This document shows positions 6,591-13,353 of a DNA stretch of 16,810 nucleotides, one piece after another (positions within the stretch are counted from its first letter, which is position 1; every line of letters starts with the position of its first letter). The position numbers and the translations under genes are program-made. The DNA is from Paracoccaceae bacterium (lineage in GTDB: Bacteria; Pseudomonadota; Alphaproteobacteria; Rhodobacterales; Rhodobacteraceae): the NCBI GenBank assembly GCA_024304875.1, contig JAMWZF010000024.1, forward strand, positions 1-16,810, read 5' to 3'. Under the pieces are notes generated by a model. It saw only the letters and a list, made by a program, of their open reading frames with translations, had not been told where the DNA came from and did no database searches.

Positions 6591-7392
6591 CGAACGTGAT
6601 CTTTCGTCGCAGGAATTGCGTCGCGCGGGCCGAGACATGGCGCGGATCGCCCGTGGTGAGGTAGCGCGTCTCGCCCCCCTCGCCCGCCATCTCGGGCCGG
6701 CGGGCCAGGTAGTCGGCCAGGCTGGCGGCGACGATGTTGCCCTGCGAATAGACCTGAACGTCCGGGCCGAGGGCGGCCTGGAACTCGGCCTCCATCAGCG
6801 GGTAATGCGTGCAGCCGAGGACGGCGGCATCGGGCTTGGGCATCTTGCGCTTCAGCGCCTCGACATGGGACTGGACCAGCGCCTCGGCGAGGATCATGTC
6901 CCCCTCTTCGATCGCATCCACCACGCCGCCGCAGGCCTGCGCCTCGACGTCGACGCCGATGGCGCGGAAGGCCAGTTCGCGCTGGAAGGCGCGGGAGGAC
7001 ACCGTGGCGGGGGTGGCGAAGAGGGCGACATGCTTCACGGCCACTTCGCGCGGCGGGGAATTGTCGCCCCACTGGCGCTCGGTCAGGGCCTCGATCAGCG
7101 GCACGAAGACGCCGAGGACGCGCTTGTCCCGCGGCACCCAGCCCTCCTGCATCCGCCGCAGGGCCGCGGCCGAGGCGGTGTTGCAGGCCAGGATCACCAG
7201 CTTGCAGCCGGCGTCGAACAGGCGCTGCACGGCGGCGGTGGTCAGGTCGTAGATGTCGTCGGCGGTCCGCACGCCGTAGGGCGCGTTGGCGCTGTCGGCG
7301 AAATAGACGAAGGGCTGATCCGGCAGTTTCTGCTGCACCTTGTCGAGGACGGTCAGACCGCCCAGCCCGCTATCGAATATGCCTACTGCCAC
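6580..7392 (-). CDS. murI: Glutamate racemase MurI
   Basis: MurI converts L-glutamate to D-glutamate for peptidoglycan precursors in the cytoplasm. The 270-residue length is normal. The N-terminal GIFDSGLGGLTVL (4-16) is diagnostic, and the two catalytic cysteines sit in LACNTAS (Cys70) and LGCTHYPL (Cys194). The start codon is GTG at 7392, preceded by AGGAG with 2-3 base spacing in the coding end of the acyltransferase gene; no ATG gives the complete N-terminus. It overlaps the upstream gene by 23 bases, so co-transcription and coupled translation are likely. The two genes together suggest an envelope-synthesis unit. Identification is secure. Confidence 0.96.
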   Translation of the reverse strand: MAVGIFDSGLGGLTVLDKVQQKLPDQPFVYFADSANAPYGVRTADDIYDLTTAAVQRLFDAGCKLVILACNTASAAALRRMQEGWVPRDKRVLGVFVPLIEALTERQWGDNSPPREVAVKHVALFATPATVSSRAFQRELAFRAIGVDVEAQACGGVVDAIEEGDMILAEALVQSHVEALKRKMPKPDAAVLGCTHYPLMEAEFQAALGPDVQVYSQGNIVAASLADYLARRPEMAGEGGETRYLTTGDPRHVSARATQFLRRKITFEAA

Positions 7393-8299
7393 GGCTCCTG
7401 CCCTCGCCCTCCGCCGGATCGCGCCAGCGGGCCTCGAATTCGTGCCCCAGTTTGTCTGACGGAAGGGGCTTCGGACTCAAGGCATATGTCTCTTTGCGCA
7501 GAAAGGCCATAAGCGCCGTGGGATCGCCGCGATGCTCGGCCATGGCCGCCGGGTCGATCGGCTTGCCCACCACGATCCGCACCGGCTGGCCCGAGCGGCG
7601 GCGGAATTCCCGGATCAGCATGCCCAACCGCAAGGAGACGTGGACGTGGCTGGCGATCTGGAACAGGCGGGAATTGTGGCCCTCGAAGAAGACCGGCACG
7701 ACCTGCGCGCCGGACTTGGCGATCATCTTGGCGGTGAAATTGCGCCACTTGGGGTCGAGCGCGTGGCCCCAGGGCCGCGCCGCCGTGCTGACCGTGCCGC
7801 CGGGAAAGACGCCGATGGCCCCGCCGTCCTTCAGGTAGCGCAGCGCCTCGGCCCGGGCGGCGATGTTCTGCTTGGCGGCCTCCACCGTCTCGTCGAAGGA
7901 GATCGGCAGGATCACGCGTTCGAGGTCGGGCGAGCGGCGGAAGACCGAGTTTGCGAGGATGCGGAAATCCCCGCCCCGGCGCTCCGACAGGATCCGCCCC
8001 ATCATCAGCCCGTCGAGGATGCCGTAGGGGTGGTTCGCCACCAGGATCAGGGGTCCTGAGCTGGGAATGTTCTCCAGGCTGCCGCCCATCACGTCGAGCG
8101 TCAGCCCGTAGCGGTCGGTGATGACCTGCCAGAAGTCCGCCCCGCGGGCGACCTCCTCGGCGTAGCCCTTCGCCTTGCGGATCAATTTCAGCCGCCCGGT
8201 GGCGTTTTCCATCACGCGGATGACGGCCCGCCCGCTGCGCGTGGCCGCGGAGGTGGCGTAGGAGATGTCGCGCGCGACCTGTCGCTCTGTCGGAGACAT
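7370..8299 (-). CDS. Lysophospholipid/lyso-ornithine lipid acyltransferase, PlsC superfamily
   Basis: The 309-residue protein (from ATG 8299, MSPTERQVARDISYAT) carries the PlsC-type acyltransferase signature as NHPYGILDG (about 89-97). The His-x5-Asp spacing resembles the OlsA/haemolysin-like branch rather than the His-x4-Asp of classical PlsC. A second block, GVFPGGTVSTA, replaces the usual Phe-Pro-Glu-Gly-Thr. It probably moves an acyl chain onto a lyso-lipid (lysophosphatidate or lyso-ornithine lipid) at the inner membrane. A GTG 54 bases upstream (8353) also opens the frame, but it lies in a perfect hairpin and has no binding site, so I chose the ATG, although its own binding site is weak too. 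It overlaps murI at the 3' end. Superfamily secure, substrate uncertain. Confidence 0.85.
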   Translation of the reverse strand: MSPTERQVARDISYATSAATRSGRAVIRVMENATGRLKLIRKAKGYAEEVARGADFWQVITDRYGLTLDVMGGSLENIPSSGPLILVANHPYGILDGLMMGRILSERRGGDFRILANSVFRRSPDLERVILPISFDETVEAAKQNIAARAEALRYLKDGGAIGVFPGGTVSTAARPWGHALDPKWRNFTAKMIAKSGAQVVPVFFEGHNSRLFQIASHVHVSLRLGMLIREFRRRSGQPVRIVVGKPIDPAAMAEHRGDPTALMAFLRKETYALSPKPLPSDKLGHEFEARWRDPAEGEGRSRGSRHIR

Positions 8300-8333
8300 G
8301 CCTGTTTCGCTCGTGGTGATCCTCGGCCGCGAG

Positions 8334-8362
8334 CCTAGTGCGGTTCGGGCCACCGCACTAGG
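8334..8362. repeat. Perfect 10-bp inverted repeat after the oxidoreductase gene
   Basis: CCTAGTGCGG (8334-8343) and CCGCACTAGG (8353-8362) are exact inverted copies with a 9-base loop, 12 bases beyond the oxidoreductase stop and 34 bases before the acyltransferase ATG. No T-tract follows on either strand. It could be a Rho-assisted 3' end, an operator, or a dispersed palindromic element. The repeat is certain; the role is open. Confidence 0.5.
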
Positions 8363-8374
8363 GATATCATCGCC

Positions 8375-11300
8375 TCATTCGGCCGCGCGGGCGAGGTCGG
8401 GGGGGTTGCCCAGGGCCGCGATCAGCTCGGCCCGCCGGGCGGCGGCCTTGTCCATCGCCTCCATCTTCACCGGACCGAAGCCCCTGATCTCCATCGGCAA
8501 CTTCGCCAGCGCCAGCAGGATGTCCCGCTTCGCCGGGTCGCCCTCCTCCGCGACGATCCGGTCGATGTCGGCCTCGACCTGCGTGATCAGCGCCCGCTCG
8601 GCCCGGCGCTCGGCGGTGTAGCCGAAGGGGTCGAAGGGCGTGCCCCGCAGGCGCTTCATCTTCGCCAGGCGCGGCATGAGGTGGCGGATCACCCATTCAG
8701 GCATCGCCCGCTTCATCGGCCGGCCCTCGGCGTCGGTCCCGGGGAGCATGGGCGGGGCGAGGTGGTAGGTCAGTTTCAGATCGCCGTCGAAGGTCCGCTC
8801 CGCCTGGGCGCGCGTCTTCGTCAGCATCCCGGCCACGGCGTATTCGTCCTTGTAGGACAGCACCTTGTGGTAGCTGTCGCGCACGGCGGCGCGCAGTTCG
8901 GGGTCCTGCACGCGGGCCACCTGGGTGCGGAACTTGTCGGCCAGTTTCGCGTCCTGGTAGTCGGTCAGCAGCCGTGCGAGCATGTCTTCGCGGTTCTCGA
9001 CCGCCGGCTCCGGCGTCTTGTCCGTCAGAACCTGTCCGGCAAGCGCGGGGTCGTGGTGCAGCATCCGTCCGATCTCGAAGGCCTTGAGGTTGCCCTCCAC
9101 CGCCGCGCCGTTGAGCCGGATCGCCTCCCGCAGGGCCTCTGCGGCGACGGGAATGCCCCCGGCCTGCCAGGCGGCGCCGAGGACGATCATGTTGGAATAG
9201 ATCGAATCGCCCAAGAGGGCCTCGGCCACGGCGGAGGCGTCGAAGAGGCGGAGGCGGTCGCGCAGACGCGCCTCGAGTTGCAGCGACAACCGGTCCGAGG
9301 GGATGCGGAAGTCGCGGTCGCGGGTGAAGTCGCCGGTCATCACCTCGTGGCTGTTCACCACTGCGAGGGTGCGGCCGGCGGTGGTGAGGCCGAGGGTCTT
9401 GGCCCCGGCGCTGACGACGAAGTCGCCGCCGACGAGGGTGTCGCACTCGCCCGCCGCGACGCGGATCGCGCTGATGTCCTGCGGCCGGTTGCCGATGCGG
9501 CAGTGGATATGGACCGCGCCGCCCTTCTGGGCGAGGCCGGCCATCTCCATCATCCCCGCGCCCTTGCCGTCGAGGTGGGCCGCCATGGCGAGGACAGCGC
9601 CGATGGTCACGACGCCGGTGCCGCCGATGCCGGTGATGACGATGTTGTGGGTGCCGTCGATCACGGGAAGCTCCGGCTCGGGCAGGTCCTCGCGGATCTC
9701 GATCTCGGTGGTGGCGGCCTTCTTGGGCCTGGCGCCTTCCACGGTCACGAAGGACGGGCAGAAGCCCTTGAGGCAGGAGAAATCCTTGTTGCAGGCGGAC
9801 TGGTCGATCGCCCGCTTGCGCCCCAAGGGCGTGTCATGCGGGACGATGGCGACGCAGTTCGACTGCACCCCGCAATCGCCGCAGCCCTCGCAGATGTCGG
9901 GGTTGATGAGCACGCGCTTGTCGGGGTCCGGAAAGGTGCCGCGCTTGCGGCGGCGGCGCTTCTCGGCGGCGCAGGTCTGAACGTAAACGATGGCCGATAC
10001 GCCCTTGATCTGGCTGCACTCCTTCTGGATCTGCGGCAGGTGATCGCGGGTCTGGGGCTTGATCCCGCCCGGCAGGTCCGCGACCTGTGCCTCCTCCTTC
10101 TCGTCATAGACGGCGAAGACGCGTTCGACCCCCATCGCCTGCAACTCGCGGATGATCCGCGCCGGCGAGAGGCCGCCTTCGTTCGCCTGCCCGCCGGTCA
10201 TGGCGACGGCGTCGTTGTAGAGGATCTTGTAGGTGATGTTCACGCCCGCGGCGAGCGCGGCGCGGATCGCCTGCACGCCGGAATGGTTGTAGGTCCCGTC
10301 GCCGAGGTTCTGGAAGACGTGTTCCGTCGTCGAGAACGGCGCCTCGCCGATCCAGTTCGCCCCCTCGCCGCCCATGTGGGTGAAGCCGCTGGTCTCCCGG
10401 TCCATCCAGAGCGCCATGATATGACAGCCGATCCCGGCATAGGCGCGGGAGCCCTCCGGCACCTTGGTCGAGGTGTTGTGCGGGCAACCGGCGCAGTAGT
10501 AGGGCAACCGCGCGGCGATATCCTCGGCGTTGTCGGACCGCTCGGCCTCGGCCAGTTTCGCCAGCGCGCCCTCGAGCGCATCGGTCCGGCGGCCCTCCTC
10601 GATCAGGATCTCGCCCAGCTTGCGGGCGATCAGGACGGGGTCGAGCGCCATGCGGGTGCGGAACAGTTCCGGCCCGTGCATCGACCCGGCGCCGCCGCCC
10701 TTGTGCCAGCCATAGACCCGGCGGCCCTTGCGGTCGTCGAAGATCGCCTCCTTGACCTGCACCTCGATCAGCTTGCGCTTCTCCTCGACCACCACGATCA
10801 GGTCGAGTCCCTCGGCCCAGTCGTGAAAGCCCTTCATGTCGAGCGGGAAGGTCTGGCCGACCTTGTAGGTGGTGATCCCCAGCCGCTCCGCCTCGGCCTC
10901 GTCCAGTCCCAGGAGCTGCAGCGCATGGGTCAGGTCCAGCCAGTTCTTGCCCGCGGCGACAAAGCCGATCCTGGCGCCCGGCTTGCCCCAGACCCGCTTG
11001 TCGATTTTGTTCGCATGGGCAAAGGCTTCCGCGGCGAACCTCTTGTGATTGATGATCCGCTCTTCCTGCGGGATCCAGTGGTCGCCCAGCCGGATGTTCA
11101 GCCCACCCTCGGGCATCTCGAACTCCGGCAGGACCAACTGCATCCGGTCCGGCCGGCCGTCGACCACGGAGGTCACCTCGATGGTGTCCTTCATCACCTT
11201 GAGCCCCGCCCAGAGCCCGGAAAAGCGTGACAGGGCAAAGCCGTAGAGGCCGAAGTCGAGGATCTCCTGCACCCCGGCGGGCGACAGCACGGGCATGTAG

Positions 11301-11797
11301 ACGTCGACCATCGCCCAGTCGGACTGGTGGCAGACGGTCGAGGATTCGCCGGTATGGTCGTCCCCCATCGCCATCAGCACACCGCCGTGGCGCGAGGTGC
11401 CGGCCATGTTGGCGTGGCGCATCACGTCGCCCGACCGGTCGACGCCAGGCCCCTTGCCGTACCAGAGGCCGAAGACGCCGTCGTATTTCCCCTCGCCCCG
11501 CAGTTCTGCCTGTTGCGAGCCCCAGAGCGCCGTGGCGGCGAGGTCCTCGTTCAAACCGGGCTCGAACCGGACATCGGCGGCGGTCAGGTCCTTCTTCGCC
11601 TTGGCCATCGTCATGTCGACGGCGCCGAGGGGCGAGCCGCGGTAGCCGGTGACGTAGCCGGCGGTATTCAGCCCCGCCGCCCGGTCGCGCGCCTTCTGCA
11701 TCAGCATCAGGCGGACCAGCGCCTGGGTGCCGTTCATCAGGACGATGTCCTTCTCGAGGTCGTACTTGTCGTGGAGACTGACGGTGTGCCTGCCCAT
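8375..11797 (-). CDS. Fused indolepyruvate:ferredoxin oxidoreductase (IorA-IorB type)
   Basis: This 1140-residue protein oxidatively decarboxylates aryl-2-oxoacids (indolepyruvate, phenylpyruvate) to acyl-CoA, passing electrons to ferredoxin. Domains in order: a thiamine-PP pyrimidine domain near the N-terminus (GYVTGYRGSPLGAVD, about 47-61); the TPP-binding domain with GDGTYNHSG near 500 and the matching YNDAVAMTGGQ about 30 residues later; a ferredoxin-like segment near 635-690 with CEGCGDC and CNKDFSCLKGFCP for Fe-S clusters; and a gamma/POR domain from about 720 (TGIGGTGVVTIG). A C-terminal region of the DUF6537 type completes it. Archaea encode alpha and beta as separate subunits; the single chain is the common proteobacterial form. 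GGGAGG lies 7 bases before the ATG. It is divergent from a LysR regulator and likely controlled through the operator at 11837-11857. Confidence 0.93.
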   Translation of the reverse strand: MGRHTVSLHDKYDLEKDIVLMNGTQALVRLMLMQKARDRAAGLNTAGYVTGYRGSPLGAVDMTMAKAKKDLTAADVRFEPGLNEDLAATALWGSQQAELRGEGKYDGVFGLWYGKGPGVDRSGDVMRHANMAGTSRHGGVLMAMGDDHTGESSTVCHQSDWAMVDVYMPVLSPAGVQEILDFGLYGFALSRFSGLWAGLKVMKDTIEVTSVVDGRPDRMQLVLPEFEMPEGGLNIRLGDHWIPQEERIINHKRFAAEAFAHANKIDKRVWGKPGARIGFVAAGKNWLDLTHALQLLGLDEAEAERLGITTYKVGQTFPLDMKGFHDWAEGLDLIVVVEEKRKLIEVQVKEAIFDDRKGRRVYGWHKGGGAGSMHGPELFRTRMALDPVLIARKLGEILIEEGRRTDALEGALAKLAEAERSDNAEDIAARLPYYCAGCPHNTSTKVPEGSRAYAGIGCHIMALWMDRETSGFTHMGGEGANWIGEAPFSTTEHVFQNLGDGTYNHSGVQAIRAALAAGVNITYKILYNDAVAMTGGQANEGGLSPARIIRELQAMGVERVFAVYDEKEEAQVADLPGGIKPQTRDHLPQIQKECSQIKGVSAIVYVQTCAAEKRRRRKRGTFPDPDKRVLINPDICEGCGDCGVQSNCVAIVPHDTPLGRKRAIDQSACNKDFSCLKGFCPSFVTVEGARPKKAATTEIEIREDLPEPELPVIDGTHNIVITGIGGTGVVTIGAVLAMAAHLDGKGAGMMEMAGLAQKGGAVHIHCRIGNRPQDISAIRVAAGECDTLVGGDFVVSAGAKTLGLTTAGRTLAVVNSHEVMTGDFTRDRDFRIPSDRLSLQLEARLRDRLRLFDASAVAEALLGDSIYSNMIVLGAAWQAGGIPVAAEALREAIRLNGAAVEGNLKAFEIGRMLHHDPALAGQVLTDKTPEPAVENREDMLARLLTDYQDAKLADKFRTQVARVQDPELRAAVRDSYHKVLSYKDEYAVAGMLTKTRAQAERTFDGDLKLTYHLAPPMLPGTDAEGRPMKRAMPEWVIRHLMPRLAKMKRLRGTPFDPFGYTAERRAERALITQVEADIDRIVAEEGDPAKRDILLALAKLPMEIRGFGPVKMEAMDKAAARRAELIAALGNPPDLARAAE

Positions 11798-11832
11798 TTC
11801 GCACCTCCCAAGGCGATCTGTGCATTTTCCCG

Positions 11833-11861
11833 ATTATAGGTCACATATTCTGACCTACAAA
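11833..11861 (-). promoter_or_regulatory. Promoter of the oxidoreductase gene
   Basis: On the minus strand a perfect TATAAT lies at 11838-11833, with a weak -35 (TTTGTA, 11861-11856, 17-base spacer; or TTGTAG, 11860-11855, 16-base spacer). The start of transcription would fall near 11826, giving a leader of about 29 bases that contains the GGGAGG ribosome binding site. A perfect -10 is unusual in this GC-rich genome. The weak -35 suggests help or control by a regulator. Confidence 0.6.
11837..11857. promoter_or_regulatory. Operator-like perfect inverted repeat TAGGTCA-N7-TGACCTA
   Basis: Two 7-bp arms form a perfect palindrome with a 7-base spacer; two further pairs match beyond one mismatch on each side. 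The central T-N11-A pattern (TCA-N7-TGA) fits the LysR-type box. It overlaps the last two bases of the -10 and fills the spacer up to the -35, so binding would block RNA polymerase. The LysR gene next door is the obvious candidate to bind it. Confidence 0.6.
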
Positions 11862-11954
11862 GCCGAAACTTCTTGCGACACGGCTATGTCATCGACAGAT
11901 ACCACAAGGTAAGGAGTGCCACGTTTACCCTCGCGTCAGGGGAAGGATGGATCA

Positions 11955-12863
11955 ATGATGGACTGGGACAAGCTCAGAATATTTCACGCGGTGGCCGATG
12001 CCGGGTCCCTGACCGCGGCGGGCGACCGCCTGCACCTGAGCCAGTCAGCCGTCAGCCGGCAGATCCGCAGCCTCGAGGAATCGCTCAACACCACCCTCTT
12101 CCATCGCCACGCCCGGGGACTGATTCTCACCGAGCAGGGCGAGCTGCTGTTCGACGCCACCAAGTCGATGAACAAGCGGCTGGAGGCGGCCAGCGCCCGT
12201 ATCCGCGACAGCGAGGAAGAAGTCTTCGGCGATCTGAAGGTCACGACCACCTTCGGCTTCGGCCTGCTCTGGCTCGCCCCGCGCCTCGCCACGCTCTACG
12301 AGAAATACCCCGACCTGCGCATCGACCTGATGCTGGAGGAACGGGTGCTCGACCTGCCCATGCGCGAGGCGGATGTCGCGATCCGGATGAAGGAGCCGAG
12401 CCAGGCCGACCTCATCCGCAAGCGGCTGATGAGCGTGCACATGCGGCTCTATGCGACGAGCGACTATCTCAAGGGCCGGCCCGAGATCACGACGATGGAG
12501 GACCTGCGCGCCCATCGCCTGGTCTGCCAGAACGTGACCTCGCCCCAGGTTTCCGCCTCCACGGCCCTGACCCACGAGCTGCTGTCCTACGACCTGCCCA
12601 GCCTGCTCTTCGTGAACAACTACTTCGGCGTGCTTCAGGCGGTGCTCAACAATCTCGGCATCGGCATCCTGCCCGACTACGTCGTCGAGGACTTCCCGCA
12701 CCTGGTCCGCGTCCTGCCGGAGGTGGAAAGCGCCGAGGTCCCGGTGTTCCTCGCCTATCCCGAGGAGTTGCGGCAATCCAAGCGGATCGCGGTCTTCCGC
12801 GACTTCGTCCAGGACGAGATCATCGCCCACCGCAACAGTATCCGGAAATCCGCGGCGGAGTGA
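11955..12863 (+). CDS. LysR-type transcriptional regulator
   Basis: The 302-residue protein (MMDWDKLRIFHAVADAGSLT) has the N-terminal LysR winged helix-turn-helix (about 3-62, with the recognition region LSQSAVSRQIRSLE). A linker helix and a periplasmic-binding-protein-like effector domain follow (about 90-300; DLMLEERVLDLPMREADVAI and NNYFGVLQAVLNNLGIGILP are recognisable). The start was chosen at ATG 11955 because GGAAGGA lies 7 bases before it and the family begins at this Met-Asp-Trp-Asp-Lys-Leu; a GTG 39 bases upstream lacks a suitably placed binding site. It is divergent from the oxidoreductase gene, sharing 157 bases that hold a T-N11-A palindrome. It probably controls that gene in response to an aromatic amino-acid catabolite; effector and sign are inferred. 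Confidence 0.93.
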   Translation: MMDWDKLRIFHAVADAGSLTAAGDRLHLSQSAVSRQIRSLEESLNTTLFHRHARGLILTEQGELLFDATKSMNKRLEAASARIRDSEEEVFGDLKVTTTFGFGLLWLAPRLATLYEKYPDLRIDLMLEERVLDLPMREADVAIRMKEPSQADLIRKRLMSVHMRLYATSDYLKGRPEITTMEDLRAHRLVCQNVTSPQVSASTALTHELLSYDLPSLLFVNNYFGVLQAVLNNLGIGILPDYVVEDFPHLVRVLPEVESAEVPVFLAYPEELRQSKRIAVFRDFVQDEIIAHRNSIRKSAAE

Positions 12864-12868
12864 CCGGC

Positions 12869-12884
12869 CGCCTCGACGGAGGCG
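12869..12884 (+). terminator. Small hairpin after the LysR stop
   Basis: CGCCTC-GACG-GAGGCG is a perfect 6-bp stem starting 5 bases after the LysR TGA. No T-tract follows, so termination is only a possibility. Confidence 0.25.
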
Positions 12885-12935
12885 AGCCATGTGTTGCGCG
12901 CAAACCAGCATTCCGCATTAGGCTTGGGTCGAGGT

Positions 12936-12963
12936 CTTGCGCGACTCGCCATCCCGCCATAAT
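12936..12963 (+). promoter_or_regulatory. Candidate heat-shock-type (RpoH-like) promoter for an sRNA
   Basis: CTTG (12936-12939) is followed after 17 bases by CCATAAT (12957-12963). This resembles the alphaproteobacterial RpoH form, CTTG-N17/18 and a C-[CT]-AT-rich -10. The CATAAT hexamer also matches five of six bases of a sigma-70 -10, but the TTGCGC -35 would be only 15 bases away, which favours the RpoH reading. Transcription would begin near 12970. Confidence 0.4.
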
Positions 12964-12969
12964 TCCAAT

Positions 12970-13047
12970 CTCGAAGGGGATGACGCTTCGGCGCCACCTT
13001 CTTCAACCTCCCTGTTGGACTTGCCGGGCCTTGTGCCCGGCATTTTT
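12970..13047 (+). ncRNA. Candidate small RNA with CUCCCU hairpin loop and intrinsic terminator
   Basis: About 78 bases fold into three successive hairpins: CGAAG/CTTCG (12972-12990, 9-base loop GGGATGACG), TTCAAC/GTTGGA (13002-13019, loop CTCCCT), and the terminator stem (13022-13042) followed by TTTTT. The exposed CUCCCU could pair with Shine-Dalgarno sequences, as proposed for alphaproteobacterial sRNAs with C/U-rich loops (the CCUCCUCCC class, including stress-induced CcsR RNAs of Rhodobacter). It lies alone between LysR and the secreted protein gene, and no open frame here looks coding. The 5' end is estimated from the promoter; the 3' end is well fixed. Alternatives are the processed 3' UTR of the LysR transcript or an unrelated leader remnant. 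Confidence 0.5.
13022..13047 (+). terminator. Intrinsic terminator (8-bp stem plus T5)
   Basis: TGCCGGGC and GCCCGGCA pair perfectly around a CTTGT loop and are followed at once by TTTTT. This is a textbook Rho-independent terminator on the plus strand. It lies about 160 bases beyond the LysR stop, further than expected for that gene, which supports a separate short transcript just upstream. Confidence 0.88.
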
Positions 13048-13256
13048 CGTTTGGACACTGGTAGTTCCGGACCGGCCGGGCGCCCAGCGATACAACCAGA
13101 GGTAGGTTCCGCGGCAGATCGAATCGCCTCATGCCTGCGGACGCTCCCCGTCGGAAACCGGCAGCTTCACTGCATGAACACGCGCCCGGCCCGCCGCAAG
13201 GTCCGGTTCGCGCCGCGCGCGGGGACCCCGCCACGCGCCTCGGCGCGAGCCGGGAT

Positions 13257-13282
13257 GGAACGACCCGCGGGGCGGCCACGTT
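13257..13282 (+). promoter_or_regulatory. GGAAC-N17-CGTT promoter (ECF/EcfG-like)
   Basis: GGAAC (13257-13261) and CGTT (13279-13282) are separated by 17 bases, an exact match to the general-stress EcfG promoter consensus of alphaproteobacteria (GGAAC-N16/17-CGTT). Transcription would start near 13289, giving a leader of about 65 bases before the secreted protein's ATG. Some Rhodobacterales are thought to lack EcfG, so another ECF sigma with the GGAAC preference may act here. Confidence 0.5.
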
Positions 13283-13353
13283 GGTCTGCCGAGTGCGGGC
13301 GCAGGATCAGCTTGCTCCCCGCGAGTGAAAACCAGACCAGGGAAGGACACTCG

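Larger units (their letters stand above)
12864..13353. other. 490-base region without a convincing protein gene
   Basis: This stretch between the LysR stop and the secreted protein holds, in order: a 6-bp hairpin (12869-12884), a ten-codon frame (12888-12920) of doubtful meaning, a candidate promoter (12936-12963), a candidate sRNA ending in an intrinsic terminator (about 12970-13047), and a GGAAC-N17-CGTT promoter (13257-13282). The reading frame open through 12937-13353 is Arg/Pro-rich and lacks family resemblance; I judge it non-coding. Nothing recognised between 13050 and 13250. Confidence 0.6.

Noticed and set aside
8681..11230. Long plus-strand open frame (849 codons) opposite the oxidoreductase gene
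   Set aside because: It is the complement of a secure gene and has shadow-type composition (His, Gly, Val, Asp, Arg-rich) with no domain.
12888..12920. Ten-codon ATG frame (MCCAQTSIPH) after the LysR gene
   Set aside because: It is too short to support, has no clear ribosome binding site, and the promoter and terminator that follow do not match a leader-peptide layout.
13131..13328. 65-codon plus-strand frame upstream of the secreted protein gene
   Set aside because: It is low-complexity, lacks a binding site, and overlaps the GGAAC-N17-CGTT promoter.
12937..13353. Possible N-terminal extension of the secreted protein in the same frame
   Set aside because: The extension runs through the sRNA terminator, is Arg/Pro-rich, and would bury a clean signal peptide that has a good Shine-Dalgarno just upstream.
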